Below the pieces are notes generated by a model. The model worked only from the letters and a program-made list of their open reading frames with translations. It had not been told where the DNA came from and did no database searches. From CAYWNK01 sp047639615 (lineage in GTDB: Bacteria; Planctomycetota; UBA1135; GCA-002686595): DNA of 14,421 nt. Below are positions 5,604-13,853 of the stretch, piece after piece (the first letter of the stretch is position 1; every line of letters starts with the position of its first letter). The DNA is taken from the NCBI GenBank assembly GCA_047639615.1, contig JBLIOL010000117.1:1-14421 (forward strand). Reading direction: 5' to 3'. A program made the translations under genes and the position numbers.

Positions 5604-8519
5604 CTACTTGCTCTGCCCTTCTTCGTCGCCGGGCTTGAAGAAGGCCGCGAACGGGTTGTTCTTGACCGCTTCATGCGAGCTGCTATTGATGCGGTTCAGG
5701 TCGGCACGGTCCACGCGATCGAAAGCATCACGCTTCTCGCCACGTCCCCTGCCAGCACTCCGGCGACGGCCGCCGGGACCACCCAGCGGTGTGCCGCGCG
5801 CATCACCGGGGCGCAACTTCGGTCCGCGATCACGATCGCCACGCCCTCGTCCACGACCAGAGCCGCCACGCCTACGAGCGCCGCCACCTTGGGAGTCCCC
5901 TCGAGAGTCCCCTCGAGAATCCCCTCGAGAATCCCCTCGAGAATCACTGCGGGGGCCACTGCGGGGGCCACTGCTGCGCGCAGGACGTTCCATGGGGGGA
6001 ACACCCTTCAGGGAGAGAGACATGCGCTGACCGGCTGGATCCACCAGTCGTGCGCGTACGGTCTGGCCCACGGAGAGCAGCTCGCGGGCGTCCCGCACAT
6101 AGCGCTGGGAAACCTCGGAAATGTGCACCATGGCGTCCTGAGCTAGGCCCACATCGACGAAGGCGCCGAAGCTAGCCACCGCTGTGACCACACCCTGGAC
6201 CACGCGGCCCGGGGTCAGGCGTGCAGCCTCCGTGTCCGGGCTGAGCAGCTCGGGAGCGAAGAGGCGCAGGCGCGGGTCGCGGCCGGGCATGGACAGCTCG
6301 CGCATGAGGTCGCGCCAGGTGTGCTCGTCCACTTCGAAGGAAGCGCGCTTGAGTCCCTTGGTAGCACCGGGTCGGCCGAGGCTGTCAGCCACGCTGCCGC
6401 CGCTGCTCTCGAGCAGGCGACGGGCGAGGTCGTATTGCTCGGGGTGCAGACTGGTGCGATCCAGGGGCGTATCCGAGCTAGGCAGACGCAGGAAAGCGAT
6501 CACGCTCGTCCACTGAGCTTCCGTCAGGAAGGCCTCAGCGCGCAGCTGCTCGCGGGAGGTGAAAGGCGCCTCCGCACGGGCGGCGACCAGCTTGTCCGCA
6601 GTAGCCTCATCCAGGCCAGGCATGTTACGCAGGATCGAAGTCGGCGCGTGGTTCAGCACGCAGCCCACGTGGGCCACGCAGGATTCCAGGGTCTCCCCCA
6701 GCACGCGCTTAGCGTTGGCCTTGCTGACCAAGCCTTGCTCCGAGCCGAGGCTCAGGTGACGCGGGTCGACCTTGAGGAACTCCGCCATGGGGTCCTGCAA
6801 GCGACGTCCCAGGCTGGCGGCCATGCGCTCGGGCACGGCCAGCTCGCTGAGCTCCTTACGGGCCATTTCAGAGTTGGCGTAGTTGGATAGGCCGGCGTCG
6901 TTGGCCACGGTGATGATCACCGGGCTACCCGCAGCCACCAGGGCTGCGCGCAACTTGCGACCGCCGGTGCGGGCGCCTTTGCCGTGACCGGTGGTGCCCA
7001 AGCGGACGCCACTGTCGGCCAGGAATTCCACAACCTCGGCGCCGAGGGCGGCGGGCTCTTTCTCGGCCACCTCGATGCGCGCGGTGCGCACCACATCGCC
7101 GTAGTCGCCAATTAGGGCCAGGATCCAATCGCCCTTAGCATTCACGTCCACGCCCATGACGGCACGCGGCCCGTGGGCGGGAGTCAGCAACAGCTGACGC
7201 AGGTGCTGAGCCAGGAAGCGCAGAGCTTCATCATCGCCGCGCTCCTTGAGTTCCAAGCGCACGTCGGCCTCGATGGCCGGCATGAGGCGCGCATCGAAAG
7301 CCTGCCTAGCGACTTCCTGCAGCAACGCCTCGCACTCCGGACGGGTGTGCTTGCCCAGTGCCAAACGCACCTTGGGCAGGGCCACCTGCGGATCGAGATG
7401 CAGGGTGTAGTTGAGCACGCGCTCTTTCTGCGCCTGTCGCAAGGACACCAGGCGATGGCCTTGGAGTTGCTTCAGGGGCGTGTTGAGCTTGAGCAGTTGC
7501 TTGTGACGGCCGGACTTACCCTGGTCGCCCAAGGGCTTGGTCTGGAGCGTGCCGCGCTTGCGCAGCATGCGCCGTAGCAGACCGCGCAGACGCGCGTCGC
7601 GACCCAGGCGATCCGAAAGGATGCGCAGGGCGCCGGCTAGTGCCTCGACCTCGGTGTGCACACCGCGGTCCGGTTGCACGAAAGGCTCGCACAGGCGTGA
7701 GAGCTCAGGCGTCACGGCAACGTGCGTACCCAAACCAGTGTTGCGTGCAGCAGCTTGCTCCGCAACGGCGACAGGCGCGTCCGCAACAGCAGCAGCAGGT
7801 GCTTCGGTTGCAGCGGGCGCGTCCACAGCAGCGGGCGCTTCGGTTGCAGCGGGCGCGTCAACAGCAGCGGGCGCTTCGGTTGCAGCGGGCGCGTCAACAG
7901 CAGCGGGCGCTTCGGTTGCAGCGGGCGCTTCCGGTGCAGGGCTCTCGGCCGATGCTTCCGTCGCTACCTCGGTCTCGACGCCAGCATCCGGAGCAGCATC
8001 AGCAGCCACTTCGGGCGCGGCTTCCCCAGCAGCCTCCGCAGTCCCTTCAGCTTCAGCCGCGGCTTCGCCCTCGGGCGCCTCTTCGTCCGCGTCCGCCTTG
8101 GGGCGTCGCTCAGGGCGCGGCATGGACGCCACGATAGCGTCCGCCAATTTCCCGAGGCCACGGTCCAAAGCCAACTGCACTTCCGGCTCAGGCCGGCGGT
8201 GCGGAATGAACAGGTCCTCGAGTTCGAACCGGTCGGTGCAGTTCTGCAGGGCTTCGACAGCCGATGCAGGCACGTTCTCCAGGCGCTCGAGTGTGCGTAG
8301 GATCGTTCCTCGCCGGCGGTCGAGCTCTTCGAGCTCGGTGCGGCGATAGATCAAGCGTCGGATGTGGCTCTCGGGCAATGCCCCGGTCGCAGCACGACGG
8401 AAACGTCCGATAAAGGGCGACGTCAGTCCAGCGTCCACCATCTCGAGCACAGCCTGAACGGCGGTGGGCGGAACGGAGAACTCTTTGGAAAGCGCGTTGA
8501 GGATCAGGGTCGCAGTCAC
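5604..8519 (-). CDS. tex: Tex-type S1 RNA-binding transcription accessory protein, with insert and RG-rich tail
   Basis: Tex is a conserved bacterial relative of eukaryotic Spt6 that binds nucleic acid and associates with transcription. The N-terminal Tex domain matches from the first residues (SPFIGRFRRAATGALPESHIR, FELEDLFIPHR at 98-108). The YqgF/RNase H-like domain starts near VMGVDVNAKGD (454-464), the conserved core NDAGLSNYANSEMARKE and GRRLQDPMAEFLKVDP follow at 540-586, the helix-hairpin-helix region is at 620-680, and the S1 domain is at 768-838. At 971 residues it is about 200 longer than the usual 720-790. The extra length is an Ala/Glu/Pro insert at ~140-260, containing 36-bp DNA repeats, and a tail after 840 with GDSR repeats, RGRGRG stretches and a final NNPFAAFF motif. 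The start is GTG at 8517-8519, chosen because the family homology begins there; no clear ribosome site is visible. It is last in a run of minus-strand genes. Confidence 0.93.
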   Translation of the reverse strand: MTATLILNALSKEFSVPPTAVQAVLEMVDAGLTSPFIGRFRRAATGALPESHIRRLIYRRTELEELDRRRGTILRTLERLENVPASAVEALQNCTDRFELEDLFIPHRRPEPEVQLALDRGLGKLADAIVASMPRPERRPKADADEEAPEGEAAAEAEGTAEAAGEAAPEVAADAAPDAGVETEVATEASAESPAPEAPAATEAPAAVDAPAATEAPAAVDAPAATEAPAAVDAPAATEAPAAAVADAPVAVAEQAAARNTGLGTHVAVTPELSRLCEPFVQPDRGVHTEVEALAGALRILSDRLGRDARLRGLLRRMLRKRGTLQTKPLGDQGKSGRHKQLLKLNTPLKQLQGHRLVSLRQAQKERVLNYTLHLDPQVALPKVRLALGKHTRPECEALLQEVARQAFDARLMPAIEADVRLELKERGDDEALRFLAQHLRQLLLTPAHGPRAVMGVDVNAKGDWILALIGDYGDVVRTARIEVAEKEPAALGAEVVEFLADSGVRLGTTGHGKGARTGGRKLRAALVAAGSPVIITVANDAGLSNYANSEMARKELSELAVPERMAASLGRRLQDPMAEFLKVDPRHLSLGSEQGLVSKANAKRVLGETLESCVAHVGCVLNHAPTSILRNMPGLDEATADKLVAARAEAPFTSREQLRAEAFLTEAQWTSVIAFLRLPSSDTPLDRTSLHPEQYDLARRLLESSGGSVADSLGRPGATKGLKRASFEVDEHTWRDLMRELSMPGRDPRLRLFAPELLSPDTEAARLTPGRVVQGVVTAVASFGAFVDVGLAQDAMVHISEVSQRYVRDARELLSVGQTVRARLVDPAGQRMSLSLKGVPPMERPARSSGPRSGPRSDSRGDSRGDSRGDSRGDSQGGGARRRGGSGRGRGRGDRDRGPKLRPGDARGTPLGGPGGRRRSAGRGRGEKRDAFDRVDRADLNRINSSSHEAVKNNPFAAFFKPGDEEGQSK
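5893..5969. repeat. Two adjacent 12-bp minisatellites in the tex C-terminal tail
   Basis: Four tandem units of GA(G/A)TCCCCTCGA (5893-5940) encode the GDSR repeats. Two units of ACTGCGGGGGCC (5946-5969) encode the preceding SGPR repeats. All units are multiples of three, so gain or loss of units keeps the frame. Confidence 0.85.
7801..7926. repeat. 36-bp minisatellite in the tex insert
   Basis: Three complete 36-bp units (7801-7836, 7837-7872, 7873-7908) and a half unit (7909-7926) begin with GCTTCGGTTG on the plus strand and are nearly identical. On the coding strand each gives twelve residues, APAATE-APAAVD. The period is in frame, so unit number can change without disrupting tex. Confidence 0.9.
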
Positions 8520-8571
8520 GAATGAAGCACAGGGCAGGGGCGGGCGTAAAGCCCTCTACAAAGCGGCACGG

Positions 8572-8589
8572 CGCGGATGCCCGCGCCGA
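8572..8589. other. Small hairpin in the gap between the DJ-1-like gene and tex
   Basis: A 7-bp GC-only stem (GGCGCGG/CCGCGCC) with an ATGC loop, about 100 bases after the DJ-1-like stop and about 50 bases before the tex start on the minus strand. There is no T-tract. It could end transcription of the upstream gene or lie in the tex leader. The rest of the 168-base gap shows no gene and no convincing promoter. Confidence 0.35.
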
Positions 8590-8687
8590 GTGGTGGGGTC
8601 ATTCATACCACAGGAAGGACTGGCTAGGGGGCGGTTGGCCCCGTCGCTCGTCAAGCGGCAGAAAAATCCTTGGATCAGGGCCTCGGA

Positions 8688-9260
8688 TTAGACGATCCGA
8701 ACGGCCTTGGCCAGGGCCTGGCCGAAACGCATTCCGGCACTCTCGTCCCGGCAGGTGACCAGGTGGCCGGAGACCTCGATCTCGCGGCCGGTGTACTTGC
8801 CTCCCGCCCCTTGGGCGGCGGACTTGAGGTCGCCACGGCCGGTGACCTTACGGCCCTTGACCACCCCAGCGGCGCTGAGCACGGCCAGGCCATTACCCCA
8901 GGCGCCGATCAGCTTGCCGGCGTTGTCGGCGGCGCGCAGCAGTCCGTGGCAGTGAGCATCCGTAGCGTAGGGGTGCGGTCCATCGCAGCCCACCACGACC
9001 ACGCCGGCGTAATCCCCCATAGAGGCCTCCGCCAGCTCGCCGTCCACCATGAACTCGTCCTGCAGGCGTCCCTTCACCAACCCATCGGGGGCTCCGCTAA
9101 CGGAGCGCGTCCCAACGTGGATGTTGTAGAGCGAGGATCTAGCGTAGCGCAGGGTCTGATCGCCGAATTTCTCCGGCGGAACGATCACCAGCACGACGCT
9201 GTCGTACTTCTGAATGACGAGTCCATCCTCGTCCAGCTCTTGTTCGGTATCAGCGGCCAT
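8688..9260 (-). CDS. DJ-1/PfpI-fold protein without the nucleophilic cysteine
   Basis: The 190-residue protein follows the DJ-1/PfpI plan: a first strand and loop (VLVIVPPEKFGDQTLRYAR, 23-41), the central DYAGVVVVGCDGP (83-94), AADNAGKLIGAWGNGLAVLSAAGVVKG (110-136), VTGRGDLKSAAQGAGG (139-154), then HLVTCRDESAGMRFGQALAKAV near the end. In active members the nucleophile elbow reads A-I-C-H-G before the 'L..AGLLKG' helix. Here the same place reads G-A-W-G-N-G, so both Cys and His are absent. A nearby DAHCHG (101-106) contains a Cys but lies outside the elbow. The protein is therefore probably not a classical PfpI protease or DJ-1-type glyoxalase/deglycase; it may bind a ligand or regulate. No signal peptide is seen, so it should be cytosolic. 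It is 86 bases downstream of the propeller gene and may share its transcript. Fold likely; activity unknown. Confidence 0.8.
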   Translation of the reverse strand: MAADTEQELDEDGLVIQKYDSVVLVIVPPEKFGDQTLRYARSSLYNIHVGTRSVSGAPDGLVKGRLQDEFMVDGELAEASMGDYAGVVVVGCDGPHPYATDAHCHGLLRAADNAGKLIGAWGNGLAVLSAAGVVKGRKVTGRGDLKSAAQGAGGKYTGREIEVSGHLVTCRDESAGMRFGQALAKAVRIV

Positions 9261-9287
9261 GTGTGCAGGAATTGTCGCTTGCGGAGC

Positions 9288-9306
9288 CCCAGGGTCAAGC
9301 CCTGGG
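9288..9306 (-). terminator. Possible terminator hairpin after the beta-propeller gene
   Basis: A 7-bp stem CCCAGGG/CCCTGGG with a five-base loop lies about 40 bases after the propeller stop and just before the DJ-1-like start. There is no T-tract, so it may equally be a leader element of the DJ-1-like gene. Confidence 0.35.
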
Positions 9307-9346
9307 ATGAACGTACCCGACCAAAAGGGTCAGTCCGGGGTCAAAC

Positions 9347-10366
9347 TCAGGCAGGAAGCTCAAATACGGAGACTCGCGTCTCCTCCGCCAGCAGGCCAGC
9401 CCCGTCCACCACGGACCAGGCGATCTGCTCGTCCAGACCAGGAACCGTCCATTCCCCGAGGGGGCGGCCGGTCAGGGCGTCCAGGGCCTGCAGGTGGGCG
9501 CCGCGCTCCAGATAGAGCTTGCCCCCATCCGCAGTGATCGAGGCCGAAGGCAGGTCGTCCAGGCGCGTAGTCTCCAAAACGCTCAGCCACAGGGGCTTGT
9601 CGCCGGCTTTGCCGTCCGCACGCAGGGCGAGCAGGGAGAGCGTATCCGTGGCGCCGCCTTCTTCGTGAGCCATGAGGGACTCCACGTAGTCGCCGATGCT
9701 CTCCGGCGGCAGCACGCGGTCCAGATCCGAGGTGAGCAGAATGAGCACATCAGACGTGGTCACCAGAGCCTGAATACACGGCTCGGCCGGCGTCATCAGG
9801 ATGCCCTCGGAAGCGCCCGTCTCCGCGTCCAGCGCCAGCACGCCCTGGCCCTGCTTGGTGGAGAAGATCACGATCGCACGGTCGCCGGTCAGCACCACCG
9901 AGTGGTAGCGCTCGCCTTCGCGCGAGTAGGACCAGCTCTCGCTCAGGTCCGAGGTGTCGAGGGAGAACACGCGCCCCGCGGAAACGCAGATCACGCGCTC
10001 AGCAGTCACCACCGCCCCATCGAAGGCCGGGATGTCGGCCGTCTCGAGCAGCTCACCGTCCGTCATGGACTGGCGCACGATGCGATGGCCGCCCTGGGTC
10101 GGGCCCAAAACCATCACTTGGCCCGTGGGGCCCACGCCCGCGCCGAAGCCGCGCCCGTAGCCGACCTCGCAGGGCACGTGCCAAAGCACCTCGCCCGTGC
10201 TGCGGTCGTAGGCGCCTAGCTTGCCAGGAATCACGTCGTCGACCCACTTGCCACCAGCCGGCGGATCATAGCCATGCAGGAGCACCGGCCCCGAGGAGCC
10301 GAATGCTGCGCCGTCGACCTCGCTCTCGAGCTCGCGACTCCAGCGCCTTTTTGCGGTATTGGCCAT
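9347..10366 (-). CDS. Cytosolic PQQ-like (BamB-type) beta-propeller protein
   Basis: The 339-residue protein carries repeated PQQ-type blades, each with a '(L)xALDxxTGxxLW'-like signature: LGAYDRSTGEVLWHVP (50-65), VFSLDTSDLSESWSYSR (133-149), VLALDAETGASEG (176-188) and LQALDALTGRPLGEW (292-306). The blades are separated by short strand pairs such as AVVTAERVICVSAG and GDRAIVIFST. It has no signal peptide or lipobox, so unlike BamB or PQQ dehydrogenases it should stay in the cytosol, perhaps as a binding scaffold. No metal or quinone ligands can be named, and a catalytic role is unlikely. The ATG start is the first in the frame, and a strong hairpin region separates it from EF-G upstream. 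The fold is fairly sure. The partner is unknown. Confidence 0.75.
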   Translation of the reverse strand: MANTAKRRWSRELESEVDGAAFGSSGPVLLHGYDPPAGGKWVDDVIPGKLGAYDRSTGEVLWHVPCEVGYGRGFGAGVGPTGQVMVLGPTQGGHRIVRQSMTDGELLETADIPAFDGAVVTAERVICVSAGRVFSLDTSDLSESWSYSREGERYHSVVLTGDRAIVIFSTKQGQGVLALDAETGASEGILMTPAEPCIQALVTTSDVLILLTSDLDRVLPPESIGDYVESLMAHEEGGATDTLSLLALRADGKAGDKPLWLSVLETTRLDDLPSASITADGGKLYLERGAHLQALDALTGRPLGEWTVPGLDEQIAWSVVDGAGLLAEETRVSVFELPA

Positions 10367-10393
10367 AGGCCACAGGATAGCGCCCTAAAGCGA

Positions 10394-10432
10394 CAGGCGC
10401 CCCGCGGTCTCATGGAAACCGCGGGGCGCCTG
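10394..10432 (-). terminator. EF-G terminator-like hairpin
   Basis: A 15-bp perfect GC-rich stem (CAGGCGCCCCGCGGT and its complement) with a nine-base loop lies 56 bases after the EF-G stop on the minus strand. Only a weak T-run (TCGCTTTAGG) follows. Its size and position just before the propeller gene make it the probable end of the EF-G transcript. Confidence 0.65.
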
Positions 10433-10450
10433 CTGAATCAGGTCAGCAGG
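10429..10450 (-). other. Second hairpin, overlapping the base of the EF-G terminator hairpin
   Basis: CCTGCTGA/TCAGCAGG, 8 bp with a six-base loop. It is transcribed before the 15-bp hairpin and shares four bases (10429-10432) with its stem, so the two cannot both form completely. Confidence 0.5.
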
Positions 10451-10488
10451 TCGGGTCAACCGTCCTGCTCATGGATGCAGCAGAGGAC

Positions 10489-12591
<2,103 letters not shown>

Positions 12592-12766
12592 GGCTGGCTC
12601 GCGGACCGCTGCTGCGGACGCGGGTCGGTTCGGGGAGAGTGCCCGCCAGATCAAGATCTGGGCCGGACAATGGAGACTGACGATGGATACTGACGACTAG
12701 CACACGAGTACACAGCTGCCCCCGTAGGAGGAGCTTTCGCGCCCATGTTTTGAGCCGAACAGAGTA
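12592..12766 (-). other. EF-G leader with possible 31-codon upstream ORF and 13-bp tandem repeat
   Basis: The predicted leader is about 160 bases. It contains an ATG-started frame from 12746 to a TGA at 12651-12653 (31 residues, starting MGAKAPPTGAAVYS), without a clear ribosome site. It also contains two tandem copies of a 13-base unit differing at one position (12670-12682 and 12683-12695). The upstream ORF lies within the leader and ends 59 bases before the EF-G start. Coding potential is unproven. Confidence 0.3.
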
Positions 12767-12788
12767 GAAGAGGTGGTTCTGGCGTCAA
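12761..12788 (-). promoter_or_regulatory. Putative sigma-70-type promoter of EF-G
   Basis: On the minus strand, TTGACG (12783-12788) is followed after 16 bases by TACTCT (12761-12766). The -35 box matches five of six consensus bases; the -10 matches only three. Transcription would begin near 12754, giving a leader of about 160 bases. Confidence 0.4.
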
Positions 12789-12833
12789 GCTCGGAAGGCA
12801 CCAATTACTACTTGTGAGGGGTTCTTCCTCCCC

Positions 12834-13853
12834 TCAATCGCCCCCGAGAGAACGCACCAACTGCCCGTTCAGCGTCCCGTCCAGGGACACGCCGCCCACG
12901 GGCAGGCCTGAACGCAGCTCTACGCCGTCTGCGGCGTACTCCTTAAAGGTCCAGGGAATGGCCTCTCCCTGGAAGGGCTCGGGCAGGGTCTGCAGGTGCA
13001 AAGCCAGGTGCGGGACGCCCAGGAGCGGGCCCGAACCGGAGAGCCCGACCTCCCCCAGCAGCTCACCGCGCTCCACGCTCTGCCCCACACTCACCGTCAA
13101 GCTGCCCTGGCGCAAGAACGCCAGCACCACGAATTCCTCCTCCGCCACCTGCAACACCACGTGATTGCCGGCCCGCGGTCCGCTCGGAGCCTGCCCCGGA
13201 GCGCAGTCAACATGGCCGTCCTCAGCGGCCACGATCGTGCCCGCCGCCGGCGCCAGCACAGCCTGCCCCCAGCTCGGCCCCTCGGGCGGATCCTCCGCAG
13301 AATCCTCGCGCACAAGCACCAAGCCCCAGCGCCGGTCGGCGAGCAGGGCCAAGGGCCCAGATTGCCCCGTACCACCCCATACCACCCGCCATTCGCCCTT
13401 TGCGGGCAAGTGGAAGCCGACGGAGCTGGGGCGGAATTCGCGGCTCGAGGGATAGGGCACCGGGAAGGGTGCCGCACCGATCACCAGGGCCAGGATGGCA
13501 AAAGCCAGCCCCCGACGCCGCGCCAGGAAGGGCTGGCGCCGCCAGGCGAATACCAGCCCCACGAAGCCCAGAAAGAGCGCCACCACCACGGCCAAGTAGC
13601 GCCCAATTCCATAGAACCAGACGGGGCCCGTGCCGCCCGGCCGGGCCAGCAGGTAGCCCCAGCCCAGCACCACCGCCGGGCCCAGCAGGAAGGCGCCCCA
13701 GGCCCAGAATTCGGGCTCCCCAGGCCCCATCAGGGAGCTCATCAGGCCCTTGGTGGGCCCTGCGGTGGGCCCTGCTGTGGGCCCTGCGGTGGGCCCTGCG
13801 GCAGGTTCTGCGGCAGGTTTTGCCGGCTGCCCCCGAGTGTGCTTCTTGGCCAT
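12834..13853 (-). CDS. Membrane protein with a degenerate M23 (LytM-like) peptidase domain
   Basis: The 339-residue protein begins with a Pro/Ala/Gly segment containing four AGPT repeats (~19-34), followed by three membrane helices at about 49-70, 83-104 and 115-135. The C-terminal domain should face the periplasm. Its core (196-290) has the M23 pattern: APAAGTIVAAEDG, then GNHVVLQ, then a GSLTVSVGQSVERGELLGEVG stretch, then PHLALHLQ. Active M23 enzymes need an H...D zinc pair before the core and an HxH motif at the end. Here the upstream position reads DRRWGLVLV with no His-Asp pair, and the end reads H-L-A-L-H, so the zinc site looks lost. A non-catalytic activator or cell-wall-binding role, as for LytM-domain proteins, is possible. 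Its ATG overlaps the TGA of the HMG-CoA reductase gene by one base and has no ribosome site of its own, which indicates translational coupling. Confidence 0.75.
   Translation of the reverse strand: MAKKHTRGQPAKPAAEPAAGPTAGPTAGPTAGPTKGLMSSLMGPGEPEFWAWGAFLLGPAVVLGWGYLLARPGGTGPVWFYGIGRYLAVVVALFLGFVGLVFAWRRQPFLARRRGLAFAILALVIGAAPFPVPYPSSREFRPSSVGFHLPAKGEWRVVWGGTGQSGPLALLADRRWGLVLVREDSAEDPPEGPSWGQAVLAPAAGTIVAAEDGHVDCAPGQAPSGPRAGNHVVLQVAEEEFVVLAFLRQGSLTVSVGQSVERGELLGEVGLSGSGPLLGVPHLALHLQTLPEPFQGEAIPWTFKEYAADGVELRSGLPVGGVSLDGTLNGQLVRSLGGD
13752..13823. repeat. 12-bp minisatellite at the start of the M23-like gene
   Basis: Four units of GGTGGGCCCTGC (13752-13799, the third with one change) are followed by two decayed units (13800-13823). 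They encode AGPT and AGPA/AEPA-like repeats in the N-terminal segment before the first membrane helix. Confidence 0.85.

Noticed and set aside
7537..8349. A 270-codon Ala/Ser-rich plus-strand frame opposite tex
   Set aside because: It is the mirror of the Ala-rich insert and its repeats. The tex frame has clear homology on both sides.
8637..8690. A short ATCC/GGAT hairpin followed by TTTTT after the DJ-1-like gene
   Set aside because: The stem is only four base pairs with a two-base loop, too weak to call a terminator.
12592..12654. A TTG start that would lengthen EF-G by 21 residues
   Set aside because: The added residues have no EF-G homology, no ribosome site precedes the TTG, and the ATG at 12591 gives the normal length.
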